NCBI RefSeq assembly: GCF_900700375.1
Contig: NC_041707.1
Coordinates: 10,570,046-10,634,045, forward strand
Source of the DNA: Denticeps clupeoides
Taxonomy: Eukaryota > Chordata > Actinopteri > Clupeiformes > Denticipitidae
Reading direction: 5' to 3'
Length of the DNA: 64,000 nucleotides
This document shows positions 12,801-24,322 of the stretch, in pieces. Numbering within the stretch: the first letter of the stretch is position 1; every line of letters begins with the position of its first letter. Under the pieces are notes generated by a model that was given only the letters and a program-made list of their open reading frames with translations, was not told the DNA's origin and did not search any database. The position numbers and the translations under genes are program-made.

Positions 12801-14857
12801 GGGGGACTGTCCCTGTAACTACTGATTGTAAGTCGCTCTGGATAAGGGCATCTGATAAATGCTGTAAATGTAAATGTAAATGAGGAGAAGAGCGGCTTAC
12901 AGAAGTGAGGGTGCCTTTGCACAAACAACTTAAGCAACACCATTCACCAACCACAATGTTTGCCGCAGACACGGCCAAGTTGCGTTAGCGTGTACAATTT
13001 AAATAAATAATAAAATTAACCCACTGGTTAATTTTAACCCACTTCACTCTAGTGTGACTGAATATAAATTTTATTTGTGCTCATTTTTACACCCAATCAC
13101 CAAGCAACTGCATTGCTTTGCACATTTGCAAGCCATAATCCGTTGCGATAAGGTTTTAGTGGAGGTGTGGGAAATTCTCTGGGCTGACGAAGCCTGACAA
13201 CATAAGGGGATAAATTCCAGATCCGACTGTCTGAGCTGAGCAGTCATTTTCATGATAGGGGACCTTTAATTTTATTTCCTATGTGATCCCTGAGTTGAGC
13301 AGCAGAAGGACAGCAGAAAGAGGTTTCATTTGAAGAAGCCTTTGTCATTGGACAAATTTATTGCAATGCATTTGGAGTGGCTTTAACCACGTGATCACGT
13401 CATATTTATCAATCACTATATTTATTATTCTGCAGTGCCTCCTAGTGGCATTGCAAGATGCTGCAAGCCAACATTAGTGGAGATAACACTCACGCAACCT
13501 CAAATACAGTGCATTTTTCTCCTGGTTTCCTAAACTACAAGCCATCCTGCTCAGCCTTGGTGGAATTTATGCCAAAAAGAACTCACCTTTGGACTGGTCA
13601 GGGCTTTAATAGGAGCAAACTTTTTATAGTAGACCTGAGGTTAAGAGAAGACAGACACAAAATCAGAATGTGTAACCGATATTTTTTTGGCTCTGTTCGG
13701 GTGAGTCCCTTGACTTATACTAACTTTAGGAGCAATGAAGGCACTGCAGCCCTCAAAGTAAATAAAGTCCTGGGTGTAGTGACCGCTCCAGTCATCCTTC
13801 AACATCTGGTCTCTTCCAAATAAGCTCAAAGCCCTGGAATCCTTGGCAGAGGAGTGGATACAGGCCACAATCAATATCCCGATTTCTGAGACACGAGGCC
13901 TTCTGTGTATTTCCACTTACCGGAGTGTTGAAGACCTCGTTGTAGCAGATGGAGGAGCGAAGGTACCACGAAATGTTGAAGGTAAGGTTTTCATCACAGA
14001 GAAGTGAATCCTTTTCAACTATAAGCAAACCAGAGGATTTTCAGTTATCCACCACAGTAGCTGGCCCTATTGTGGTATTAAGACAGTGCAAGAAAGTTTT
14101 AGTTGTGCCATTTTAGAGGAGACAAACTGCAGACAAGCTTTAGTGCCATTCACTCCTAAAACAAAACAGTTCCGAGGAATTCTTGGACTTCCAGCAAAAA
14201 CAATCATCAACGCAAGGCAAGCTGTAGACAATAAAGTTTTTATGAAACCCACATTTCATGAAGATGGTGGAGTTGGCATACAGTGTTTTACGAAAGACGG
14301 CGGCGTCATCATTCTGAGAGAAGAAAAGGCAAACATGCATTTGTTAGGCTTGTTTACAGAGTTAGAAAAACACACACAAGATGGAAGAAAGAGAACAAAT
14401 AGAACAAAAGAGAACAAATAAGGAACATTTCGGTGTTTTGAGCACCAGCCTTACTGATCTACAAATTAAATGTTTCTAATGATGGCATTTGTTTTACAAT
14501 TTACAAGTGGCACAGCCCCAGAAGCATAATTACACTACCGACAAAATTATCCAGACTATTCAGACGGATTGCTGGCCACAATTGCTCACTGTGCATTTCC
14601 AACAGGGTAGCCAGTAAGCCCTGGTGTGCAATCTATTGAACAAACGCTGCGAACGCAGATTTGACAGGATCACACATGAAAGATTGTGTATCAACAAAGG
14701 CGTTAGGTTCGTTTTGATTTGTCATAATCCTTACCTAAAAAGACCAAGAACATACCTTATTAAAGTTGACATTCCAGATGGACACTTCCGCGCCAGAAAC
14801 GGGGCGGACGCTGATGATAAAATACAATAATTGTAGGTACACCGCGACATATGGCAT
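6872..14857 (-). CDS. tmem87a: Transmembrane protein 87A (GOST-family Golgi seven-pass protein)
   Basis: Twenty coding exons in transcript order: 14857-14756, 14313-14253, 14018-13921, 13841-13725, 13634-13587, 12320-12264, 12186-12057, 11972-11911, 11827-11644, 11535-11436, 10470-10377, 10220-10128, 9600-9513, 9423-9365, 9138-9035, 8949-8867, 8785-8721, 8309-8257, 7093-7063, 6913-6872. All phases join, giving 1671 nt and 556 aa, close to my recollection of human TMEM87A (about 555). The order is a signal peptide (cleavage plausible after VSGA), a lumenal GOLD-like domain with [15 protein letters not shown], a seven-helix core starting near [20 protein letters not shown], then an acidic tail ([20 protein letters not shown]) ending MERSKME. 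The family acts in the Golgi and is linked to retrograde trafficking and mechanosensitive cation conductance. The start [14 protein letters not shown] was chosen because it opens the signal peptide. The donor after 10128 is GTGGTT, a weak GT site. Confidence 0.9.
7431..7658 (-). mobile_element. LINE ORF2 C-terminal remnant inside the hAT-like element
   Basis: The minus frame reads [16 protein letters not shown], then [12 protein letters not shown]. This is the tail motif seen at the end of many fish non-LTR reverse transcriptases (xRLWNxLP...FKxxLKTxLF). It sits inside the hAT-like copy, so either the LINE piece was captured or the hAT family carries it. Confidence 0.6.
7996..8048. repeat. 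Perfect 19-bp inverted repeat (hairpin)
   Basis: The arm ATTATACACTAGATGTGAG at 7996-8014 is exactly mirrored at 8030-8048 with a 15-nt loop. A third partial copy of the arm motif (ACATCTAGTGG) follows at about 8074. It lies near the right end of the hAT-like element. Confidence 0.9.
9630..9960 (+). mobile_element. L2/CR1-like LINE ORF2 fragment
   Basis: The plus strand gives [11 protein letters not shown], then [20 protein letters not shown] and ILTTFYRGT, the typical C-terminal reverse-transcriptase passage of fish L2-type LINEs. After an internal loss it ends RLRDSL-like. It lies in an intron of TMEM87A, antisense to the gene, and is interrupted by stops and frame changes. Confidence 0.7.
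10500..11100 (+). mobile_element. L2/CR1-like LINE 3' end (ORF2 tail plus 3' untranslated region)
   Basis: AGAACAGCTGAGAAGATCAT at about 10553 encodes the RTAEKII motif that precedes the last part of L2-type ORF2. It is followed by SLPSI-like and [12 protein letters not shown]-like passages, then a run of 'gcactttat' and 'ttgttattctgt' phrases typical of LINE 3' ends. It is a second truncated copy in the same orientation as the fragment at 9630, in the next TMEM87A introns. Confidence 0.6.
11150..11395 (-). mobile_element. TTAA-type non-autonomous DNA transposon, short copy
   Basis: Read on the minus strand, it begins AGGTCCCCTGACATGAAATT and continues through 'cttagtggtcccctaatact' and 'tttcggtgtctgtagcttta'. 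These phrases are shared with the larger copy at 12528-13269. It lies in a TMEM87A intron, with no coding capacity. Confidence 0.65.
12528..13269 (+). mobile_element. TTAA-type non-autonomous DNA transposon, carrying an inserted SINE
   Basis: It shares long phrases with the copy at 11150-11395 (AGTGGTCCCCTAATAC, TTTCGGTGTCTGTAGCTTTA). The right end is GATAGGGGACCTTTAA, ending in TTAA at 13266-13269, as expected for a piggyBac- or Kolobok-like target. The left end is truncated. A tRNA-derived SINE (12689-12882) interrupts it, so the SINE landed later. The minus-strand open frame at 13253-13071 belongs to the repeat and is not a host gene. Confidence 0.65.
12689..12882 (+). repeat. tRNA-derived SINE, family A, copy 1
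   Basis: The A box region is TAGCCTAGTGGGTAAG and the B box is GGTTCAAATCCC. These are followed by a fixed body (GAGCAAGACACTTAACC, GACTGTCCCTGTAACTACTG), a 3' module (GTCGCTCTGGATAAGGGC) and a TAAATG-repeat tail. Nested in the TTAA-type element, within a TMEM87A intron. It is a retroposon head, not a functional tRNA gene. Confidence 0.9.
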
Positions 14858-15430
14858 TTTCACACATCTGTGTCTGTACGCTGTTTTCAGTTCCGCCTCA
14901 GTTCCGGGTACTGCTGCTTTACCACCAATAGAGGGAGGCGCTGTACTTAATTTTAGCACTTTGTAGTGTCAAAGGCGGAGCGGAATGGAACCACGTTGTT
15001 TACGTTGTTTATATTATACAAACAAGTTGGTTTTATTAACTGTTGAATACTCTGGGCAGAGGCAAACGACACGACATTGCACCAGTGTCCTTTCCTAAAA
15101 GCCTACAAATCCCGTGACCGCCAGCGGAGCGCAGAATGATGACGCAACTGTGCGTTCATGCTCGTAGCGTTTGCGCTCTATTTACGCAACACGCTCACGG
15201 CCGCGCCGCAGACTACGGCAAACCTTTGCGTCATCTGTATGCAGTAATGATCCTTTTAATAAAAGCGTATGAGACAGTTGCAGAGCTTGTGACTTGAACA
15301 AAACGGGAGTGTAAGTGTGAAGGACAAAATATATCTGATAAATACTGTAAATGTAAATGTAAATATACATTTATACAGGAAATAGCAAGTAGCTTCATCT
15401 TCGATAACTTAAAACTGAATGAATCAACAA
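14858..15430. promoter_or_regulatory. Shared head-to-head promoter region, TMEM87A / GANC
   Basis: The two start codons face away from each other, 573 bp apart. The middle (about 14880-15240) is richer in GC and CpG than its surroundings and includes a CRE/ATF-like TGATGACGCAA near 15137. Near 15325-15366 is a short SINE-like tail (GATAAATACTGTAAATG plus TAAATG repeats). From memory the same divergent pair exists in mammals. The promoter call rests on geometry and composition. Confidence 0.6.
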
Positions 15431-18400
15431 ATGGCTGAAGACAAGGAAGAGACCACGAGGTAGCAAACCTCATAGTTACTTTTTATGTTTTTTAGTTACG
15501 AATGGCCAAATGAGCCACGCACGATGAGTATTTATCATTGAGTGACTGTCACATTTGTTGAAATTTTGCATAATTTTAATGCAATTATATATTTGTAATT
15601 ACATATCATTTTGTAACGGTGAGTTCATTAATTGTAATACACCAGTGCGAATTGTTTGCAGCGTCGTTCCAGAAAACGAGGACAAACAAAAGTACAAGAC
15701 AAGTGAGCACATAGCATTCTACAGGTAGGCAAAAAAGCTGCACAAAATGAAGCTTCCACGATTGTGCCATATGATGCATATGAATGGATACCTCTATGTC
15801 AAGTGTCTGAATGCTCCCACTTTAATATTCCAGGAGGTTCACATACTTCCCAATAGGAATACACCAAAAATTGTCATTGAACAAAACTTCTGACCAATGT
15901 GTTTTCTCCCACTTTGAGATTTCTGTGTTCACAAAAGTATTTTAGATAGGTCCTTGCACCAGATTTAAAAAGGGGTGTAACATTTAGCATGATATAAATG
16001 ACAGCATCCACCAACACAAAATTGACCACTTTAGAAAGATCAAATGTTTGATTCTAACCCATCCAAATTTGAGATGGTGTTGTGCCTTATTTTCACAAAA
16101 ATAATTTTTTGAAAATGTGGTGTTGTACACGTACAGCATTCCTATTCCTATGAATGCACATAACTTAAACTAAACAGAATTCTGATTCTTGGTAAACTAT
16201 AGGATGCCATCTTTAGATATTGAAGCTGCAGATATTTTTAAACTGCCTCAGGTTAAAGTCTGTCCTAAATAAATAAATATGCACGCATAAATTTGCAAAT
16301 TACGGTGCAAACTTGGCAATCTTATGACCACAGCAGTTTGGTACACATTAAAAAGGTTAATACACAGCAATTTAGAAATCACAGCGAATGTGCACATCAT
16401 CCCACACATTCTCAACCTACTTTCTAACCCCACCCTGTAGGCTCACAACCATCGCTAAAATTCATAAGTCACACACATTCATCCCAAATACAACATTAAA
16501 ATGCGGTTACTTCCCTGGAGAGAAGCGGCCCGGCTCCCCTGTTGTCTCCAGGAAAGGGGGAGATTAAAGTCCTCGGCCACGACTGCTAATATTGCACCGC
16601 CGGTCTTTGCAGACTTACAACTTGGGATTGTTACACATGCATATGTATATAATACAAAATAAATACATTAAGGCTCACATTGGTGTGATGATTTTTTTTT
16701 TATATATATATATATATATATTTTTTTTTTTTTTATCATAAGGCGGCACAAACTGAGACAAGCTGTTAAGTACTGTGCTCTTCTGGACAGCTTAGTCCTG
16801 ACACAGAAAGGGGCTTGCATGGAGCTCTTTGAGCCAAAGTCTAAGGTAGGTCATGGCTAGGTCTTCTTCCAAGAATATTATATCTATAGTCAGGTCAGGA
16901 TTACGACTGTCTGATGCAGGATCTAAATGCAGTTTCACCCTGTATTGTAGTTGCGTTTGCTCCTGCAAGTGAACGCAATCAAAAATGGCTCTATGAGGCT
17001 GATGATTGATGAAGTCCATCCAATCAAAGAACGCTATCAGGTTCCAGATGTTCTAATTGGAGAGCCAGTTCATGAACAGTAAGATCTGAAAATCTATACT
17101 ACACCTTGCATGCATTTATTGCTCAATCGAAATAGTGTTGACATTTGTAAATGGGTGAGGTGTTCTTTTGGCAGTTTTCGTGTAGCGGAGAAGGGAATGG
17201 ATTCGGTAACCATTACGTGGGGTATAGGTCTGTACCAGGTGCGGATCTATGAGTGTCCGTTTAAGTTGGAACTATTGTGTAAAGATGAAGTCACAGTGAC
17301 GTTCAACCCTGACGGTCGACTATTTTTTGAGCCACTGCAAGAGCCTCCCAGGTGGGTGTTGTGGGTGGAATGACACGTTGCATAGTTTAAACTCAGTAAA
17401 CAATTCTTTTATATTTAGAGTATCCTTGTATGTGTTTGTATTTGCTTTCTCACCAGGCCCGGTTCAGCATTAAATCAGGTCATCCCTTATAATTGTTAAT
17501 AGGATTCTAAGTATAAACAACAGATTTATACTAACCTACAGATTTATACTGACCTGTCCCCTATTTTCTGTCATTTTAGGACCACACAGGCCTTTGGCAG
17601 GAGACCTTTGGACAATTTGTAGACATTAAAGCAAATGGTTGGTATATTGTCATAACGTCGCCGTTTGAATGTAAGATGTTCAACGCATGTCGCCAACAGG
17701 TCCCAGTTCAGTTGGCCTGGACATCCGACTCCATGAATTCAGCAATGTGTATGGGATTCCTGAGCATGCAGACAACCTCCGGTTGAAAGACACCAGGTTA
17801 AAAAGAGATTTGCAAAGAAATGTAGAAAACATTTGTAGTGTATGTATTGAACTGTGTGACTTTTTAAACTTTTTCGCGTGTAGCGGGGGAGAGCCCTACA
17901 GGCTGTACAACCTGGACGTTTTTGCTTATGACATTGACAGCCGACTTGGCCTCTACGGCTCCATCCCACTATTATTGGCCCACAAGTGTAACAGCACTAT
18001 AGGACTCTTTTGGCTTAATGCTTCCGAGACTCTTGTGGATGTCCAGTATACACCAAATGAAAATGAGGTAATAGTTTGCTTTTAGGTTGCGATGCAGGCT
18101 GTGCTGGATTAACAGTTTTTTTCCTTGAATCTTTAGGGTGATGAAGGACCCCCTGTGAAGAGAAGTAGAAAGGTCCATCACACAGACCTGCACTGGATAT
18201 CAGAGAGTGGCATGATCGATTGCTTTGTGCTGCTGGGACCGTCACCTTCCCAGACCTTTTCTCAGTTTGCACAGCTGACAGGTTTGTATTAATTTTTTAA
18301 AAACATCACATTACATTCTACCAGTAATTTCAATCCCTAGAACTGTCCTTTGTATGTAGCTGACTAATCTGTAAGTAGTAGATATATGAGGTGAGAATGA

Positions 18401-21400
18401 CCAAATCCATCCTTGTGGAGTGAAATCATCAACTCTTATGGAGAATTAAACTTCACTGTGCAGCCGTGGAAAAGTCAGAAAAGTGTCTTAAGTCAGATTT
18501 TTCTACAGAAAAGAGACTAAGTCCAAGAAAGTCAAGAAAGTACAGCAGGCTGCTCGACTATACCGTATATACCTTATATACCATTTGATTATCTTAGGTT
18601 CGTCCCCATTGGCCACTTCCTCAATATTTCCAAACGGCGTAATGGCCATGGCCACAAATACTTTTATTGCACATGCATATGTGTATGTCATCTTTACTTT
18701 ACTTTACTTTACTTTACTTGGCAGAGACTTTTATCCAAAGTGACTTACAAGGAGAATGTCATCGTATGTCATCGCCCCTCCATGGGTGCTTATCTGCTTA
18801 ATTACGAGTGCTGAGTGTGTTCACTCAGCAAGGTCACATCGAGTTCACTGTGTAAAGGTTTACAGTAGTGCACACTTGATGAACACGTTGCAAGAATGAC
18901 CTCCACTGATAATGCTTAGATTCTAATGTTTTACATCCTCTGTTTTTAGGATACCAAGCCCTCCCACCTCTCTTCTCCCTTGGGTACCACCAGTGCCGCT
19001 GGAATTATGAGGACGAGGCAGATGTAAAATCTGTGGATGCTGGGTTTGACCTTCATAATATTCCTTATGATGTCATCTGGCTGGATATCGAGCACACTGA
19101 CGGAAAGCGTTACTTCACCTGGGATCCTAAACGCTTCCCAAGTCCTGTGGGCCTTCAGAAACACATAGCGGAAAAGAAGAGAAAGGTCAGCTTCAGACAG
19201 TGCTTCCTGCGTAAAATTGACTGACACTACTGTATATATTCTGCCAGGTCATCCTTTCTCAAATGCTTTCAGCTGGTGGTCATCAGTGACCCTCACATCA
19301 AAGTGGATCCTAGCTGGCCTTTTTACTGTGAGGCCAAAGATGGAGGCCACTTTGTCAGGGACAGGAATGGCACTGTCTACACAGGCACCTGCTGGCCAGG
19401 TCAGATCCAAACATCTAATCTAAAGGGGCTACAACTCCAGCTCATGTGTGCCAGTAATGCCAATATTCTGTGTTTGATTTAATTACAGTGTACTAATTTG
19501 CTGTTATTTATTGTGCTATATATTAAACCCTATATTGTTATTATTTTAATAGTATTATTCCTACTGGTTATTTCTGCATTTAACAGGTGAATCCAGTTAT
19601 TTGGACTTCAGCTGTCCCCATACGAGGTCTTGGTATGCGCGATGGTATTCTTTTGACATGTACAAAGTGAGTCGTAAATGCAATTATAATGTTAAGAGGT
19701 TAATTAATACATTTCTTTTAATACATGGTATGTTTTGGTATGTGTTTTAGGGATCAACAGAGTCCTTGTTTGTGTGGAATGACATGAACGAACCTTCAGT
19801 ATTCAGTGGTCCTGAGCAAACAATCCCTAAAGACACGATACATCATGGGGGCTGGGAGCACCGGGAACTCCACAATCTCTATGGGTTTTATCAGGTAAGT
19901 TTTTGCACAATTAGAAGGCACGGTTGATGGGACATGGCGAGCCTTAAAATGAGAGCGTATGCCCTCTGCTCATTTTCAGCACATGGCTACCGTAGAAGGG
20001 CTGATGACACGATCTGGGGGGACAGAGAGACCTTTTGTTCTGTCACGCTCCTTCTTTGCAGGGTCCCAAAGGCTGGGTAAATCATTGATAAAAGTCGATG
20101 CCTTTTTAACCAACCTTGAACCTTTTAGTTAAGTATGTCTGTATATTGTTTATTAGAAATGCCATAGAATAGTAATATATTATAGCAATGTTTTTGAAGT
20201 GTTTGTGTATATTAAAATGAGCCCCCACTTCAGTTCCTATTGCAGTCTATTTCTTCACGGTCAGCAGGTTCCATCTAGTGTTGATTACTTATGTGACTTT
20301 AAATAGAGATTTACAAATGCATGTATAATGTCACAGTTGCCAAACATATTTAAATACTTCATGTTATTTCTGTAAATGTTACTATTTTTCACAGGTGCAG
20401 TGTGGACAGGTGACAATGTGGCCACCTTGGAATACTTAAAAATTTCGATCCCCATGCTCCTTTCATTAAGCGTTGCAGGCATTGCATTCTGTGGAGGTGA
20501 GATTGCACTATCGCTTAGAGTGACCAAGGAATCCGTGTCAAGGAGACGCGGTGTCTTTGGGTTTCTGTGCTTGGCTAATTTGATGAATATGATAGAATGA
20601 TTTGATGAATATGATAGAATGCAGATTTTAAACTCTGGATCCTATTATTAGAAACAAAAAAAAGCAAAATGTCCTTGTCACATCAAATATGTCTTCATAT
20701 TTCTAAAGATCGGATGGAGATATTGCTATTTAATTCTATGTTTCACAGAAAAACTAGGAAAATGTTGTGTGAATTATTGTTCAGTGTCACTTCTGTAACA
20801 TTTCCTGTTTCAGCCGATGTTGGTGGCTTTGTGAAAGACCCGGAACCAGAGCTACTGGTGCGCTGGTACCAGGCCGGGGCCTTTCAGCCCTTTTTCCGGG
20901 GCCATTCTGACAAAAGCACAAAGCGACGTGAGCCGTGGCTCTTTGGCGATGCTGTCACCACTGCCATCCGCTCAGCTATTGAGCAGAGATACTGCCTGTT
21001 GCCCTACTGGTACACCCTGTTTTACCTGGCTCATACCTTCGCTCAGCCACCCATAAGGTACCTTACAAATGTCACACCAATCTGAGGTACAATGCGGGTA
21101 TTTTCATGAATTACAACTTTTATCTACGCTAGGCCACTGTGGGTGGAGTTTCCTGAAGAAGAGCGCACTTTTGCAGTAGATAGCCAGTATATGATTGGTA
21201 AACAGCATTCACACACTTTATCTTTGGTATTAACTGCCCACTGACAGTAAGAAAATGTACATTCTTTTCATAGGGAGTGCGTTATTGGTCTGCCCTGTGA
21301 CTGCTGCAGGAATCAAAGAGATCACCATTTCATTTCCTGGCTCAAATGAGGTTTCAGACATCAAAGTTTTGTTCATGCTAAAGCAAGACTTACATTTATT

Positions 21401-23061
21401 GCTAATCTGTTGTTTTTGAATGGCAGCTCTGGTATGATGTCCACACTGCACTGGTGTATAGGGGCTACTCAGACCAAACCTTTCCTGTGACCCTTGACAC
21501 AGTAAGCAAGTTTTGCTTTCTCCATATACATAGAAAATTACATTTTGCGTGCATTGTACGAAATTTTACCCCATGGTACAGATATGAAATGATGCTGAGG
21601 CATTTTATTATGACAAAACATTTTATATCTCTTGGCTGGTGCAGGTTCCTCTTTTTCAGCGTGGAGGAACAGTGGTGCCCCGGAGAACAGGCTGTGGCTC
21701 CTGTACTGCAGATCTTCAGCAGTTCCCCATCAATCTCACTGTGGCTTTAGACCACAAGGTGATATGCAGAGAATGGCTGTGAATATTACTTTTGCCATCA
21801 AGTCAAGCCATCAAGCCATAAAGTCATTTTTATAAGAAAATGGGATGTTTGTTGATTTTGGCGACAGGGATGTGCAGAGGGTCTGTCGTACCAGGATGAT
21901 GGACACTCTTTTGACTACAGGGACATAAAGAAATTTTCCTTCCGCAGATTCCTCATGAAGCCAGGTGGTCTGGCCTGCAGGTGAGGGCAGCTGTTTTTTT
22001 CTGTATTTTTTAACGGATGGGATGGTAGTAGCCTAGTGGGTAACACACTCGCCTATGAACCAGAAGACCCGGGTTCAAATCCCGCTTACTACCATTGTGT
22101 CCCTGAGCAAGACACTTAACACCTAAATTGCTCCAGGGAGACTGTCCCTGTAATACTGATTGTAAGTCGCTCTGGATAAGGGCGTCTGATAAATGCTGTA
22201 AACGTAAACGTAAATGTAAACGTTAACGGCTCATCAAATCTGCAATTACCCGTAGGCAATTCTGTACACTTATTTAAACACTTGTCATTTAGTTAAGGAC
22301 CAGCACATGGTTTTTCTAACGCGTCGACAGGTTAACTCTACTGCAAGAATTGTACATTTGTTCCAAGTTTGTTCACATAGTAGACAGTCATCCTGTTTAT
22401 TTGTTGTTTTTCAGGTCTGCGGATGAAGATGGCTCCTTTTCCTCAGAATGCTTGGTGCAGTTCGTGGTCATTCTGGGTATGAGAAAGAAACCATCAGAAG
22501 TCACAGTGCACACATCAGGTAAACGTCATCCAGGTTTATGTAAAAGCATGGATAGTAAATGAAAACAAAACTGGATTCACCACAAATTTCTCTTATTGGG
22601 TCCCATGTTGAGTTCCAAATGCCACCAGATGCCAACTGAATACTTTTTGTATTCTTAACTACTCATGGCATCACTTGGGAACAGGCCACAGTTGGCCTGC
22701 TTATCAGTTACTTGTCCAATTACTTTTGAGCCTCTGAAATTGGAGATTCTGTATGAAATCATTACCCAATACCCTTTTCAAATTTACACTTCAAAGAAAT
22801 CTGGATGAGAAGAATACAAAAATTGTCATTAAGTATTCAATGCTAATGAGACATTGAAAAACAAATAAACTACACATACATACATATACACATACATTAA
22901 TACATACATAAATACATATATACCTATACAAAAATAAAATATTTGCATTTACAGGTTTTCAGATCCCTGTGAATTTCCAGTATGAAGAGGCGTTCAACAA
23001 ATTGACAATTGGGGACCTGGATTTGTCAATGGAGGGTGACTGGGATATCAGGATACAGTAG
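15431..23061 (+). CDS. ganc: Neutral alpha-glucosidase C (glycoside hydrolase family 31)
   Basis: Twenty-four coding exons: 15431-15459, 15662-15724, 16743-16845, 16951-17078, 17175-17351, 17457-17478, 17580-17637, 17700-17796, 17884-18067, 18137-18281, 18950-19185, 19273-19399, 19587-19666, 19751-19894, 19980-20076, 20395-20496, 20814-21057, 21133-21197, 21274-21350, 21427-21501, 21645-21758, 21868-21980, 22415-22518, 22955-23061. Phases all join: 2691 nt, 896 aa (human about 914). GH31 signatures are present: [13 protein letters not shown] with nucleophile Asp494, WTGDN with acid/base Asp570, and [16 protein letters not shown]. The enzyme releases glucose from alpha-glucans at neutral pH. 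There is no obvious signal peptide at [10 protein letters not shown], unlike the ER paralogue GANAB, which argues for GANC. Position beside TMEM87A and CAPN3 supports the name. Exon 6 is only 22 nt. No break is seen. Confidence 0.93.
16698..16735. repeat. AT microsatellite flanked by T runs in GANC intron 2
   Basis: A T run, about eleven TA units and a second T run end a few bases before the acceptor of the third coding exon (16743). Confidence 0.9.
18690..18860 (-). repeat. tRNA-SINE-related fragment with AGTAA tail (minus)
   Basis: It begins with five TTTAC units and continues TTTTATCCAAAGTGACTTAC, the inverse of the 3' module seen at 30361-30421. The head is too decayed to place a B box. 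Lies in GANC intron 10. Confidence 0.6.
22023..22226 (+). repeat. tRNA-derived SINE, family A, copy 2
   Basis: TAGCCTAGTGGGTAAC and GGTTCAAATCCC mark the A and B boxes. The body and the CTGGATAAGGGCGTCTGATA module match the other copies, and the tail is made of TAAACG/TAAATG units. It sits in the GANC intron before the penultimate coding exon, sense to the gene. Confidence 0.9.
22865..22935. repeat. Tandem CATA/TATA-rich repeat
   Basis: Imperfect ACATACAT and TACATAAA units fill the end of the last GANC intron, just before the acceptor at 22954. Confidence 0.8.
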
Positions 23062-24322
23062 AGATTATTTTACCCAGTGTTCCCAGTGGTTTTGTTCTAG
23101 AAAAAGTGCCGGCTGGCAGCAATTTGTCATTCTGTTTTTTTTCCCCCCATGTTAATTATAATTATTGCTCTAAGATTGTAATTATTATTCTGTATAGAGT
23201 TGATACAGAATTGTTTTGTGCACTTGATCACTTTTATGATAATTAAATGCACTTACCATGATTTTGGGTTTCAACTTTCATTTCTTATACAAAACTGGGA
23301 AGTGTATATAGAGCTTTATTAGTATTTTAGGAACTGCCTTTGCTTAAATGGCATTTACATTACATTTAAATACTAATTTAACATGTAATATAGAAATGAC
23401 AATTCCACATTCAATGACAAGTTACTCCTGAAGCTTTTCCTGAAATTAAAACAAATCTGTTCTTTAGCTTCTTCTTTTTTTTTAACCATTCCGATATGGC
23501 ACAAGTTATCTCAAGTTCACAGCAAGTCGGTGGTCATTTTTTTAATGTCACTGACCTATGACATACAACCTACTGCAGTCCAGAAGTTGAATATCACTTT
23601 GAGTAAGAGAAGTAAGAAAAAATGCTGCATGGCAGCAGAATCACCTGTTGCAGCATTCAGTGTTTAGAGCCTTATGTCAAGCAGATCATGACCCCTGTGA
23701 TTATGTCGGGCTAGTTTATGCGGCGTTGCAATGCCCTGCATGTCTGACTACAGGTGTCCTGTGACAATGCCATGTAGTTTTGACCAGGAGACAAAGGTTG
23801 AGACTGAAGGCATGTTTGTGGTGAAAATAGGGTTTGTCTCTCAGAATTATGCCGCTGTGGTTGTGCTGAGACTGCTCAATGCTGAGCTCCATTGAGAGCA
23901 GGTTTAAAGGGTTTGAATGCCTTCTGCTGAGGCAGGCCATCCCACTGGCCTCCCTTTGCCGGGTCCACGCTGCCATACACTCCCACTTTTTGTCCCCCAA
24001 CAATGCTGGCACTGGGACACAGTCAGGGAAGCCTTATTGTTCAGTGGCCAATAGGAATGCGCTTTATGATTTAGGTACGTATGGTTGTGGTTGTGTGTGG
24101 TTGTGTGTTGTGTGTTGTATGGCTGTGTGGGCGTCAACACAGTTTGGATGAATGTCTTTTTCTTCCAGCCTTAGCGTCCACTCCATGGCCATGGCCAAAA
24201 GGACGTCACTGGAAGTGGTAGCCAATCAGAGATTAGCTGTTTGGATTTATGCCAGGGTTTTTTAGGCTTGTTAGACTTTACTAGAGGTAGTCAAAGCCAG
24301 TTTTTTCAACCAAAAAAACGAA
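23062..24322. other. GANC-CAPN3 spacer: GANC 3' end and CAPN3 promoter side
   Basis: An ATTAAA at 23242-23247 is the nearest candidate poly(A) signal for GANC. Downstream, 23700-24320 holds CCAAT-like boxes (GGCCAATAGG at about 24047, AGCCAATCAG at about 24220) and two TGCTGAG phrases near 23880 and 23927. No exon encoding the long muscle-type calpain-3 N-terminus is visible here. Confidence 0.5.

Noticed and set aside
13071-13253. Minus-strand 60-codon Cys-containing frame, considered as a small zinc protein
   Set aside because: It lies within the repeated TTAA-type element and has no independent support.
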